Origin: a candidate division WOR-3 bacterium
GTDB taxonomy: Bacteria; Hydrothermota; Tepidihabitantia; SM23-42; JAOAFX01
Reading direction: 5' to 3'
Length of the DNA: 36,947 bases
Assembly: GCA_039802005.1 (NCBI GenBank)
Contig: JBDRVV010000025.1
Span: forward strand, 1-36,947
The position numbers and the translations under genes are program-made. The first letter of the stretch is position 1, and every line of letters begins with the position of its first letter. Positions 7,860-15,994 of this stretch are shown here, piece by piece. The notes beneath the pieces are model-generated. The model had not been told where the DNA came from. It saw only the letters and a list, made by a program, of their open reading frames with translations, and did not search any database.

Positions 7860-9404
7860 ATGTTGTACAAGACCAATGATATAAAAGATTTTGATTATGA
7901 ACAGGACCTTGGTAATCCCGGTGAATATCCATTTACCCGCGGCATTTATCCCACAATGTATGCGGGTAGACTCTGGACTATGCGCCAGTATGCAGGTTTC
8001 GGAACAGCTGAAGAATCAAATAAGCGCTATCATTTTTTATTAAAACAAGGGCAGACTGGGCTTTCGGTAGCATTTGATTTGCCTACTCAGATGGGGTATG
8101 ATTCTACCGACCCAATGGCCGAAGGTGAAGTTGGTAAGACCGGTGTTGCGATTGATACCCTTGCGGATATGGAGATTTTATTTAAAGGTATTCCCCTTGG
8201 TAAGGTGAGTACCTCAATGACGATAAATGCAACGGCTCCAATTATTCTTTGTATGTACATCGCAGTAGCAGAAAAACAGAATGTATCACCCGCAGTCCTT
8301 GAAGGTACAGTTCAAAATGATATTCTAAAGGAATATATTGCACGGGGGACTTATATCTTTCCACCCGAACCATCAATGAAATTGACGATAGATTTAATTG
8401 AATATTGCAGTAAAAATTTGCCCAAATGGAATACAATTTCAATCTCTGGTTATCATATTCGCGAAGCGGGCTCTACTGCGGTGCAGGAGATCGCCTTTAC
8501 ATTTTCTAACGGCATTGCCTATGTCAATGCTGCTATTAAAAGGGGATTGGAAATAGATTCATTTGCCCCACGGCTTTCGTTTTTCTTTAATTGCCACAAT
8601 AATTTTCTTGAAGAAGTTGCAAAGTTTCGTGCGGCACGCAGGCTTTGGGCAAGAATAATGAAAGAAAGGTTTGGAGCTAAAAATCCGAAATCCTGGATGT
8701 TGCGTTTTCATACCCAGACCGGTGGTTCAACCCTGACTGCCCAAGAACCTTTAAACAATGCGATAAGGGTGGCCTATCAGGCGTTGGCGGCAGTATTTGG
8801 TGGCACTCAATCATTACATACCAATTCTTATGATGAAGCATTGGGACTGCCGACTGAAGAATCGGTAAAATTAGCATTGAGAACACAGCAGGTGATTGGC
8901 TATGAAACAGCAATTCCAGAAATAATTGATCCTTGGGGTGGCTCATATGCAATTGAGGCAATGACTAATAAGATTGAGAAAGAGGCGATGGAGTATATCG
9001 AAAATATAGAAAAAATGGGCAGTGCAATAAAGGCAATTGAACAAGGGTATTTTCAACGAGAGATTCATAAAAGTGCCTACGAGTATCAGAAAAAAATTGA
9101 AAAAGGTGAAATAAATATTCTTGGTGTTAATAAATTTAAAAGCGAGGAAAAGCCAAAAACAAAGATTTTGAAAGTTAAACCTGCGGTTATGCAAAAGCAG
9201 ATTAAAAGACTGAAAAAAATCTTGTCTGAGCGTGATAATACAATTGTGAGAGAGAAACTAAACAAACTAAAAATCGCGGCAGAAAAAAATGAAAATTTAA
9301 TGCCTTATATTCTGGATTGTGTAAAGGTTTATGCCACAGTTGGCGAAATTACTACTGAGTTGAAAAAAGTCTACGGTGAGTATAAAGAGCATAAGATTAT
9401 ATGA
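7860..9404 (+). CDS. mutB: methylmalonyl-CoA mutase, large catalytic subunit
   Basis: A 514-residue protein covering the TIM-barrel catalytic part of methylmalonyl-CoA mutase, which interconverts (R)-methylmalonyl-CoA and succinyl-CoA. Diagnostic segments include [18 protein letters not shown] near 30-47, SGYHIREAG at 196-204 and [16 protein letters not shown] at 282-297, carrying the substrate-site His residues. The B12-binding domain found at the C-terminus of single-chain mutases is absent, so a separate small subunit is needed and is not in this window. Closely related barrels act on isobutyryl- or ethylmalonyl-CoA, but the nearby epimerase favours methylmalonyl-CoA. It overlaps the next gene by four bases. 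Confidence 0.93.
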   Translation: MLYKTNDIKDFDYEQDLGNPGEYPFTRGIYPTMYAGRLWTMRQYAGFGTAEESNKRYHFLLKQGQTGLSVAFDLPTQMGYDSTDPMAEGEVGKTGVAIDTLADMEILFKGIPLGKVSTSMTINATAPIILCMYIAVAEKQNVSPAVLEGTVQNDILKEYIARGTYIFPPEPSMKLTIDLIEYCSKNLPKWNTISISGYHIREAGSTAVQEIAFTFSNGIAYVNAAIKRGLEIDSFAPRLSFFFNCHNNFLEEVAKFRAARRLWARIMKERFGAKNPKSWMLRFHTQTGGSTLTAQEPLNNAIRVAYQALAAVFGGTQSLHTNSYDEALGLPTEESVKLALRTQQVIGYETAIPEIIDPWGGSYAIEAMTNKIEKEAMEYIENIEKMGSAIKAIEQGYFQREIHKSAYEYQKKIEKGEINILGVNKFKSEEKPKTKILKVKPAVMQKQIKRLKKILSERDNTIVREKLNKLKIAAEKNENLMPYILDCVKVYATVGEITTELKKVYGEYKEHKII

Positions 9405-9937
9405 AATTTAGAAAAGTTTTATCATCGCTCACAAAAAATTTTAAGAAATATAAGGTGCGTTATGCGCTTATTGGTGGGTTTTCGCTCTTTATATTTGGAA
9501 TTCCCAGAACAACAGTTGACCTTGATTTTCTTATTAATAAAGAAGATTTAGAAAAACTTGATAAAATAATGGATAAACTTGGATATAAACTGATTTTTAG
9601 AACCGAGAATGTATCTCAATATGCAGGTAAAACTAAAGAACTGGGTGGAATTGATTTTATACATGGATTCAGGAAGTACGCATTGGAAATGCTGTCAAGG
9701 GCAAGAAAATGGAAAATAAAAGATATAGAAATTGAGGTTCTACAACCTGAAGATATAATAGGATTGAAAGTGCAGGCAATTGCCAATAAACCCGAGCGCA
9801 AAAACAGGGAACTTGCAGATATTGAGAGTATACTTGAAAAGTTTTCTAAGGATATTGATTGGGAACTTCTAAATGAATATTTTCATCTGTTTGGTTTTGA
9901 CAAAGATTTCAATGAATTGAGAAAGAGATATGGGTAG
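9401..9937 (+). CDS. nucleotidyltransferase-fold protein (AbiEii/DUF6036-like)
   Basis: A 178-residue protein whose N-terminal half has the minimal nucleotidyltransferase signature: [17 protein letters not shown] followed by VDLDFLI. The Gly-Gly pair and the two Asp residues are the expected nucleotide and metal ligands. A later [20 protein letters not shown] segment is typical of the AbiEii/AbiGii toxin and DUF6036 group. Its ATG lies in an ATGA overlap with the mutase stop, and it overlaps the following small ORF by eight bases. The pair resembles a toxin-antitoxin module inserted in a metabolic operon, but toxicity is an inference. Confidence 0.8.
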   Translation: MKFRKVLSSLTKNFKKYKVRYALIGGFSLFIFGIPRTTVDLDFLINKEDLEKLDKIMDKLGYKLIFRTENVSQYAGKTKELGGIDFIHGFRKYALEMLSRARKWKIKDIEIEVLQPEDIIGLKVQAIANKPERKNRELADIESILEKFSKDIDWELLNEYFHLFGFDKDFNELRKRYG

Positions 9938-10124
9938 ATTAACAATTGGTGAGAAAAGAGATTTATTGACTGATGCACGTTTAAAATCAAGAAGGCGGGA
10001 TTTTGAGAGGTTGGCAAGATTAAAAAATAAAGGCTTTAGTTTGGAACTGCTTGAAGAGATAACCGATTTAATAAAAACTGACTATCCACGAAATAGAATA
10101 GAGGCAAAAAGGAATAGATTGTGA
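9930..10124 (+). CDS. small basic partner of the nucleotidyltransferase
   Basis: A 64-residue, strongly basic, helical protein with an ARLKSRRRDFERLARLK stretch. I do not recognise a named family. It overlaps the nucleotidyltransferase gene by eight bases, so the two are almost certainly co-translated, and it could be the antitoxin or adaptor of the pair. Acidic residues cluster in the second half (LLEEITDLIKTD), compatible with a helical protein-binding surface. The gene ends 69 bases before cstA. Confidence 0.6.
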   Translation: MGRLTIGEKRDLLTDARLKSRRRDFERLARLKNKGFSLELLEEITDLIKTDYPRNRIEAKRNRL

Positions 10125-10193
10125 AATTAGGTTCTTTAAATTTGGGGAGAGCAACGAATTGGTTGATTTGAAATTTATCAGCAAGGAGGTTAA

Positions 10194-11813
10194 ATGAATT
10201 CCCTATTCCTTGGTTTCGGCGCAATTATACTTTTTCTGATTGCCTATAATTTATATGGTAGGATACTTGAGCGATTATTCAATGTTAGTCCTGAGAATAA
10301 AACACCTGCCCATTATAAGTATGACGGTGTGGATTATGTGCCAGCAAAAAACTGGCTTGTCTTATTCGGACATCATTTTTCATCCATTGCTGGTGCAGGT
10401 CCGATTTTAGGACCTGTTATTGCCTGCGCGGTCTGGGGTTGGGGACCTGCAATTCTATGGATTGTTATAGGGTCAATATTTGTTGGCGGTGTCCATGATT
10501 TTTCAAGTTTGATGCTCTCCTTGCGCAATGATGGACGGTCGATTGGCGATACTACAGAAACCACCCTCGGTGTCAGGGCAAAGATAATATTTTCTTTGTT
10601 TGTCTGGCTTTCTCTGATTCTTGTTATTGCAGTATTTGCTGCCTCTGCGGCGAAGACTCTTGAAACAACACCTGAAATTGTCATTCCAACTTTTGGTATT
10701 ATCCCGACTGCAATTCTCGTCGGTCTAATGCTTTATCATTGGCGTGTTAATACAATATTATCAACAATAATTGGTGTAGGAATGCTATTTGGTTTAATTT
10801 TACTCGGTTGGTATGTACCAATAAAATGGACATATTATGGGTGGCTTTTTACTCTTTTGCTTGTCTATGCATATACCGCCTCAATATTGCCAGTAAATAT
10901 TATTCTGCAGCCCAGGGATTATCTTTCTTTCTTCGTTTTATTTTTCGGTTTAATTGTGGGATATCTTGGTGTTATAATCACCCACCCTAATGTAAATACA
11001 CCTTCTTTCGTGAGTTTTTCTGGAAAAGAGGGCTATTTATTTCCAATGATGTTTGTTACTATTGCGTGTGGTGCAATTTCTGGATTTCATTCCCTTGTTG
11101 CAAGTGGAACTACATCTAAGCAATTAAATAATGAAAGGGATGCGAAAAGAATTGGTTATGGTGCAATGTTAACTGAAGGTATTTTGAGCACGCTCGCAAT
11201 AATTGCGGTTTGTGCTGGATTGTACTGGTATGGTGGTAAGGAAGGTTTTGTTTATCCCGAGCTGATAAAAGGCGGTAATTGGATAGGTGCATTTGGTAAA
11301 GGCTACGGTCAAATAACAAAACCCATACTTGGTGCCCTTGGAATGTTCATTGGTATTACAATGCTTAAAACTTTTATTGTAACAACTCTTGATACTGCGA
11401 CGAGGATAACCCGTTATATTGGAACCGAATTGTTTGGAGAAAGATTAGGTATCGGTTTTATGAAGAATATGTATATAAATAGTGCAATTGTGATTGGACT
11501 TGCGACCTATCTTGCAATTGGACCCTGGCAGAATATTTGGCCTGTCTTCGGTGCATCCAATCAACTTGTTGCTGCATTAGCGTTGCTTGTTGTGACTACC
11601 TGGCTTTTGTCCAAGAAAAAAAATAGTCTATACACGCTTATTCCGGCAATATTTATGCTTCTTGTTACTATTACTGCGCTAATCCTTCAGGCAGTGAAAT
11701 TTTTTTTCACTCAGAAAATTATGCTTGGGATAATCTCAATTATCTTACTTGTGCTTGCCGGTTTTATGATTGAGGAGACTTTGAGGAGCACAATTAAATT
11801 AAAAAGATCATGA
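10194..11813 (+). CDS. cstA: carbon starvation protein CstA family transporter
   Basis: A 539-residue polytopic membrane protein with about 13-15 hydrophobic segments. Family landmarks are VPAKNWLVLFGHHFSSIAG, AGPILGPVIACAVWGW, a GGVHDFSSLMLSLRNDGRS loop and SGFHSLVASGTTSKQL. CstA proteins import peptides or pyruvate under carbon limitation. A strong AAGGAGG site precedes the ATG. It lies between the mutase/nucleotidyltransferase genes and the alanine dehydrogenase-like gene, so uptake of peptides or pyruvate for fermentation is a sensible role. The protein is somewhat shorter than the E. coli CstA and resembles the shorter variants of other bacteria. Confidence 0.93.
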   Translation: MNSLFLGFGAIILFLIAYNLYGRILERLFNVSPENKTPAHYKYDGVDYVPAKNWLVLFGHHFSSIAGAGPILGPVIACAVWGWGPAILWIVIGSIFVGGVHDFSSLMLSLRNDGRSIGDTTETTLGVRAKIIFSLFVWLSLILVIAVFAASAAKTLETTPEIVIPTFGIIPTAILVGLMLYHWRVNTILSTIIGVGMLFGLILLGWYVPIKWTYYGWLFTLLLVYAYTASILPVNIILQPRDYLSFFVLFFGLIVGYLGVIITHPNVNTPSFVSFSGKEGYLFPMMFVTIACGAISGFHSLVASGTTSKQLNNERDAKRIGYGAMLTEGILSTLAIIAVCAGLYWYGGKEGFVYPELIKGGNWIGAFGKGYGQITKPILGALGMFIGITMLKTFIVTTLDTATRITRYIGTELFGERLGIGFMKNMYINSAIVIGLATYLAIGPWQNIWPVFGASNQLVAALALLVVTTWLLSKKKNSLYTLIPAIFMLLVTITALILQAVKFFFTQKIMLGIISIILLVLAGFMIEETLRSTIKLKRS

Positions 11814-11879
11814 TTTGTGTTTGGATTTTTAATATTGTTTGCAATTTTGTATTTGAAATTTTGTTAAAAAGGGGGTTAA

Positions 11880-12968
11880 ATGAACTTTGGCATTCCAAAG
11901 GAATTACCGCCATTTAAGGAAATCCCTGAATATCGTGTAGGATTTTCACCAAGGGCGGTGAAAGAATTGCTCCTGTATGGAGCAAAGGTTTATGTTGAAT
12001 CAGGCGCGGGTGAAGGAGCTGGTTTTACTGATGAAGAATATGTGAATGCCGGTGCAGAAATAGTTTTTTCTAAGGAAGAAGCATACCGCAGGGCTGATAT
12101 TGTATTGAAAGTCCGTCGTCCACAACAGGAAGAGTACTCGCTCATCAAAGATGGACAAATCATTATGGGATTTATTCATCTCGTTACAGCAACAAAGGAA
12201 TTCATACAGGTGATACAGGAAAAAAAGATAACACTCGTAGGCTATGAAATAATACAGAGAGAAGATGGCCGACTACCGATAGTAATACCGATGAGCGAAA
12301 TGGCAGGAAAACTCTCAGTTCAGATTGCAGGGAGATTGCTTGAGGCACCGAGTGGTGGCAGAGGTGTGCTTCTTGGCGGATTGCCAGGAATCCCCCCTGC
12401 CGAAGTTGTAATACTCGGTTGTGGAACATTGGGTTCAAATGCTGCAAGGAGTTTTGCTTCTTTAGGTGCTAATGTTTATATTGTTGATATCCTGCGTGAT
12501 AAACTTGATAATCTTGCCTGCCATACTGAAGGAAGCAGGATTACCACTATGTTTTCCACAAAATACAACATTGAAAAGCTTGTTAGATTTGCTGATGTGG
12601 TTATTGGTGCAGTGCTGGTTCCTGGAAAGAGGACACCGGTATTAGTCACTGCCGATATGGTAAAAACTATGAAAAAGGGTTCAGTGATTGTTGATTTTGA
12701 TATTGATCAGGGCGGGTCAATTGAAACAGCAAAGATAACTCCCACCGGCAGATTTGTTTATTCGGTCGATGGTGTTGTTCATTTCTGTATGCCTAATGCT
12801 ACGACGGTGGTCCCACGAACCGCGACCCATGCAATTTCCTCTGCTATTTTTCCTTACATTCGCGTTATTGCTGAATTGGGTTTTGATAGGGCATTAAGAG
12901 AGATCCCTGAACTTTCCAGAGGTATCTATGCCGAAAAAGGCGAAATTAGAAAGGAGTATCTGTCATGA
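11880..12968 (+). CDS. ald: alanine dehydrogenase family protein
   Basis: A 362-residue protein of the alanine dehydrogenase/transhydrogenase-alpha family, catalysing NAD-dependent alanine to pyruvate plus ammonia if it is a true Ald. The N-terminal GIPKE segment, the VLKVRRPQ Lys, the FIHLVT His and the VDFDIDQGGSIET Asp match the substrate and proton-relay positions of Ald. The Rossmann motif VILGCGTLGSNAA is near residue 182. The VDGVVHFCMPN and VPRTAT segments are also typical. A GGGGG-rich ribosome-binding site precedes the ATG. It overlaps the CoA-transferase gene by four bases, linking amino-acid deamination to CoA-thioester handling. Confidence 0.88.
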   Translation: MNFGIPKELPPFKEIPEYRVGFSPRAVKELLLYGAKVYVESGAGEGAGFTDEEYVNAGAEIVFSKEEAYRRADIVLKVRRPQQEEYSLIKDGQIIMGFIHLVTATKEFIQVIQEKKITLVGYEIIQREDGRLPIVIPMSEMAGKLSVQIAGRLLEAPSGGRGVLLGGLPGIPPAEVVILGCGTLGSNAARSFASLGANVYIVDILRDKLDNLACHTEGSRITTMFSTKYNIEKLVRFADVVIGAVLVPGKRTPVLVTADMVKTMKKGSVIVDFDIDQGGSIETAKITPTGRFVYSVDGVVHFCMPNATTVVPRTATHAISSAIFPYIRVIAELGFDRALREIPELSRGIYAEKGEIRKEYLS

Positions 12969-14260
12969 ATTGGTTTGATGAATATAAAAAGAAAAAGTGT
13001 TCGCTTGAAGAAGCAGTTTCTGTAGTAAAAAGTAATGACCGAATTTATATTAGTGGAAATGCCGCAACACCTATGACTTTAACTCAAGCATTGGCAATGC
13101 GTAAAGACGAATTGAAAAATGTGGAAGTTACCCATGTTCTTTTATTCGGCGACGATCCGCTTTCAAAGCCCGGGATGGAAGGACATTTTAGACACAATTC
13201 ACTATTTGTTGGACCTGGTGATCGTGCGGCAGTAAACGAAGGTAGGGCAGATTATATTCCCGTATTTTTATATGAAATCCCGGATTTATTTTATTCCGGT
13301 CTTCTACCCCTTGATGTTGCATTTCTACATTTGTCACCACCTGACGAACATGGATTTATGAGTTTCGGTGTTGAATGTCTATCGTCAAAAGCGGCGGCTG
13401 AAACCGCAAAGATAGTAGTCGCACAGGTCAATGAGAAAATGCCCCGGACTTTAGGAGATTCATTTATTCACATATCTCGTGTCCATAAAATCGTTGAGGT
13501 CAATATGGATTTGCCAGAACTTGAACCTGCCCCATTTACTGAGGTTGAAAAGAAAATCGGACAGAATATTGCAGATTTAGTAGAAGATGGTTCAACATTG
13601 CAATTAGGTATCGGTGGTATCCCCAATGCAGCATTAAAGGCAATGTTTAACAAGCGGGATCTGGGAGTTCATACAGAAATGGTATCGGATAGCATTATGG
13701 AGGCGATTGAAGCTGGAGTGATAACTGGTTCTAAAAAGACACTCCATCCCTACAAGGTGGTTGCTACATTCTATCTTGGTTCACGCCGATTATACGAATT
13801 TATCGATAATAATCCGATTTTTGAAACACACCCAACGAATTATACAAATCATCCAGTGGTTGTAGCACGGAATGATAAAATGGTTGCAATAAACTCAGCG
13901 ATAGAAGTTGATATTACTGGCCAGGTATGTTCAGATTCCATTGGAACGAAAATATATTCTGGATTCGGTGGACAGGTAGATTTCATTCGTGGTGCCGCAC
14001 AATCAAAGGGCGGAAAGCCGATTATTGCACTGCCGTCCACTGCCAAAAATGACACTGTTTCCAAAATTGTTCCAACCCTTCAAGTCGGAGCAGGTGTTGT
14101 CACTACTCGCGCTGATGTTCATTATGTAGTAACTGAGTATGGGGTAGCATACCTACACGGTAAGAATTTGCGTCAGCGTGCCGAGGCATTAATAAATATC
14201 GCCCATCCCAAATTCCGTCCCTGGCTTGAAGAAGAAGCGAAGAAAAGAAAGTTACTTTAA
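12965..14260 (+). CDS. acetyl-CoA hydrolase/transferase family, 4-hydroxybutyrate CoA-transferase-like
   Basis: A 431-residue class I CoA-transferase of the two-domain, single-chain type. The catalytic Glu lies in VHTEM at about residue 238, the position used by clostridial 4-hydroxybutyrate CoA-transferase. Other landmarks are LGIGGIPNA near 214 and GFGGQVDFIRGA in the C-terminal domain. The likely reaction moves CoA between acetate and another acid such as propionate, succinate or butyrate, giving acetyl-CoA for ATP formation. It overlaps the alanine dehydrogenase-like gene by an ATGA. Substrate preference cannot be fixed from sequence; succinate or propionate fits the methylmalonyl-CoA context. 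Confidence 0.9.
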   Translation: MNWFDEYKKKKCSLEEAVSVVKSNDRIYISGNAATPMTLTQALAMRKDELKNVEVTHVLLFGDDPLSKPGMEGHFRHNSLFVGPGDRAAVNEGRADYIPVFLYEIPDLFYSGLLPLDVAFLHLSPPDEHGFMSFGVECLSSKAAAETAKIVVAQVNEKMPRTLGDSFIHISRVHKIVEVNMDLPELEPAPFTEVEKKIGQNIADLVEDGSTLQLGIGGIPNAALKAMFNKRDLGVHTEMVSDSIMEAIEAGVITGSKKTLHPYKVVATFYLGSRRLYEFIDNNPIFETHPTNYTNHPVVVARNDKMVAINSAIEVDITGQVCSDSIGTKIYSGFGGQVDFIRGAAQSKGGKPIIALPSTAKNDTVSKIVPTLQVGAGVVTTRADVHYVVTEYGVAYLHGKNLRQRAEALINIAHPKFRPWLEEEAKKRKLL

Positions 14261-14267
14261 AATAATC

Positions 14268-14718
14268 AGTAGCCAGTAGTCAGTATAATGAAAGAAAAAA
14301 TTAAATCTATAGACGATTTTGTGGTTTATCAGAAGACGGTTCAATTGTTTAATGATTTCGTAAATGAAGATTTGCTGATTTTGCTTAGAACAGTGGTAGG
14401 TAGAGAATTAGCTAAAAATCAAGTGCGCAGTTTAGATTCAATGTGTGCTAATATAGAAGAGGGTTTTGAAAGAAAAACAGGAAAGGAATTAAGATATTTT
14501 TTTATAATTTCACGTGGCTCAGCGGGTGAAAGTAGAGGTGGATATTTACGTTGTAAAAAATTTCTTCCTTTGAGTACCATTGAAAAAAGAGTTAAACTAC
14601 TGAACGAAATATTGGCTATGCTAAATTCCTTAATAAGTAAATTGAGAGGTTAAAAGTTATTATGGTTCTAAGTTCTATCTCTAATTGTATAATTACTGGC
14701 TACTGACTACTGGCTACT
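14268..14718 (+). mobile_element. four-helix-bundle ORF cassette with tandem-repeat terminal inverted repeats
   Basis: A 451-bp segment bounded by perfect 18-bp inverted repeats: 14268-14285 (AGTAGCCAGTAGTCAGTA) and 14701-14718 (its exact reverse complement). The arms are built from a 7-bp unit, TACTGRC; the right arm has an extra inner unit from 14694. The cassette encodes only the S23-like protein at 14288. It begins seven bases after the CoA-transferase stop and ends six bases before the epimerase ATG. No transposase motif is present. Confidence 0.8.
14288..14653 (+). CDS. four helix bundle protein (S23 / 23S rRNA intervening-sequence family)
   Basis: A 121-residue all-helical protein. 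The family hallmark is CANIEEGFERKTGKELRYFF at about residues 56-75, followed by ISRGSAGESRGG and a closing hydrophobic helix. Relatives are encoded in intervening sequences of 23S rRNA in Leptospira and others, and also as isolated genes in many uncultivated bacteria. Their biochemical role is not known; nucleic-acid binding by a pentameric four-helix bundle is suggested by structures. Here the gene is the only cargo of a cassette with 18-bp inverted repeats, inserted between the CoA-transferase and epimerase genes. Confidence 0.88.
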   Translation: MKEKIKSIDDFVVYQKTVQLFNDFVNEDLLILLRTVVGRELAKNQVRSLDSMCANIEEGFERKTGKELRYFFIISRGSAGESRGGYLRCKKFLPLSTIEKRVKLLNEILAMLNSLISKLRG

Positions 14719-14724
14719 TTTGTT

Positions 14725-15117
14725 ATGAAGATTTCCCATATTGCCATCGCTGTCAAAAATATCACTGAAAGCCTGAAGATTTGGCAGGATATTTTTGGTT
14801 TGAAACTGATTAAGGTAATCGATGTTCCCGACCAGAAGGTGAAGGTTGCGATGTTGGAAGTTGATGATATGCATATTGAATTACTTGAACCACTTAATCC
14901 TGATAGCACTGTTGCAAAATTCATTGAGAAAAAAGGCGAGGGGTTACATCATATTGCCTTTGCAGTTGATAATATTGAGGCAACAATGGAACAAGTTAAA
15001 AAATCAGGGATCAAGCTGATTGATGAAAAACCACGCAAGGGTGCAATGGATTCAAAGATTGCTTTTATCCACCCTCAAAGCACGGGCGGTGTGTTGATAG
15101 AATTGTGCGAGGAGTAG
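14725..15117 (+). CDS. mce: methylmalonyl-CoA epimerase
   Basis: A 130-residue VOC-superfamily protein, the normal length for methylmalonyl-CoA epimerase, which interconverts the (S) and (R) epimers between propionyl-CoA carboxylase and the mutase. Metal-site residues are visible: His in KISHIAIAV (residue 5), Glu in MHIELLEP, His in GLHHIAF and Glu in VLIELCEE. The KPRKGAMDSKIAFIHP segment is characteristic. The gene follows the right arm of the four-helix-bundle cassette directly, and no good ribosome-binding site is seen. Its stop is two bases before the next gene's TTG start. Confidence 0.93.
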   Translation: MKISHIAIAVKNITESLKIWQDIFGLKLIKVIDVPDQKVKVAMLEVDDMHIELLEPLNPDSTVAKFIEKKGEGLHHIAFAVDNIEATMEQVKKSGIKLIDEKPRKGAMDSKIAFIHPQSTGGVLIELCEE

Positions 15118-15119
15118 TA

Positions 15120-15593
15120 TTGAGCTATCTCCCGCCATTTTTTACCATAATCAGAAGACTGACTGAAGAAAATGTTAAATTTGTAGTAGTAGGAGGTGTT
15201 GCCGCAATTATTCATGGTGTCCCAAGAGCAACATTTGATTTAGATGTGGTAATAGAATTTTCAAAGATAAATGTTAAGAGATTCAATAAAATTCTTGATG
15301 AATTTAATCTTAGACCAACTGTGCCTATCAATCCGCTTGAATTAGCAAATCCACGAAAAAGAACAGAATGGATAAAGAAAAAAAATGCAAAGGTTATCAA
15401 CTTTAAGGACCCGAAGGGAAATTATGCACTTGATGTATTACTAATCTATAATTATTCCCGAATTAGAAAAATCGAAATTGAGATTGAAGAAATAAAGTTT
15501 TATGTGGTTGACAAAAACACACTCGTAAAAATGAAGAGAGAAGCGAATCGGGATGTTGATATCAGAGACATAAAAAATTTGGAGACACTATGA
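15120..15593 (+). CDS. nucleotidyltransferase-fold protein, second module
   Basis: A protein of about 157 residues with the minimal nucleotidyltransferase core: FVVVGGVAAIIHGVPRAT followed by FDLDVVIE. This Gly-Gly and Asp-x-Asp layout matches the DUF6036/AbiEii-like group. I chose the TTG at 15120 because GGAG lies five bases upstream. A GTG at 15105 would overlap the epimerase. The C-terminus (VDKNTLVKMKREANRDVDIRDIKNLE) carries the usual Lys-Arg-Asp helix of these proteins. It shares an ATGA overlap with the helix-turn-helix gene downstream, a toxin-antitoxin-like layout. It is divergent in sequence from the nucleotidyltransferase at 9401. Confidence 0.8.
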   Translation: MSYLPPFFTIIRRLTEENVKFVVVGGVAAIIHGVPRATFDLDVVIEFSKINVKRFNKILDEFNLRPTVPINPLELANPRKRTEWIKKKNAKVINFKDPKGNYALDVLLIYNYSRIRKIEIEIEEIKFYVVDKNTLVKMKREANRDVDIRDIKNLETL

Positions 15594-15901
15594 ATATTTA
15601 TAAAAAAAGACTTTGCGATTCTTATCGCGTTTTACTCTTTTTGCAAAAAATTTATCCATCGGAGAAGATAAGATATTGGCGGGATATTCAATGCCATCGG
15701 GATGGAACACCCCAAAGACTCTGGCGGTTACGCGAAAGTTTAAAATTGAGTATTTCTGATTTTGCGAAATCTATAGGATTTTGTGCAGAAAAGTATGAAA
15801 GATTTGAAAGAATAGGTGAAAAGGTACCAGAAAAAGTTATAAATCGTGTTGCTAAAAAATACAACGTAAGAATAGAATGGTTAAAGGCGGAAATAGGATA
15901 A
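15590..15901 (+). CDS. XRE-like helix-turn-helix protein, candidate antitoxin
   Basis: A 103-residue protein. Residues about 43-98 resemble an XRE/Cro helix-turn-helix: LWRLRESLKLSISDFAKSIG, then a recognition-helix segment (CAEKYERFERIGEKVPEKVI). The N-terminal 40 residues are aromatic and basic and are not recognised. It overlaps the nucleotidyltransferase stop by four bases, so the pair is co-translated. A DNA-binding partner for a nucleotidyltransferase suggests an autoregulated antitoxin, but no operator-like palindrome is evident upstream because the module sits inside the operon. Confidence 0.7.
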   Translation: MNIYKKRLCDSYRVLLFLQKIYPSEKIRYWRDIQCHRDGTPQRLWRLRESLKLSISDFAKSIGFCAEKYERFERIGEKVPEKVINRVAKKYNVRIEWLKAEIG

Positions 15902-15943
15902 ATTTTATACAATCTGAAAGCCGGGTTGTGTTTTACTATTTGG

Positions 15944-15975
15944 GCATTTAGGTGTTTAGGAATTTAGGCATTTAA
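15944..15975 (+). repeat. four-copy 8-bp tandem repeat (solo arm)
   Basis: Four consecutive 8-bp units, GCATTTAG, GTGTTTAG, GAATTTAG and GCATTTAA, lie between the helix-turn-helix gene and the PLP enzyme. There is no inverted partner nearby. The short period resembles the arms of the ORF-carrying cassettes in this window, so it may be a remnant arm. A GGGGAGG ribosome-binding site follows for the gene at 15995. Confidence 0.75.
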
Positions 15976-15994
15976 ACTTATCGGGGAGGTTTTT

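Noticed and set aside
14688-14693. TATAAT before the epimerase as a promoter
   Set aside because: No acceptable -35 box lies 15-18 bp upstream; the hexamer adjoins the cassette arm.
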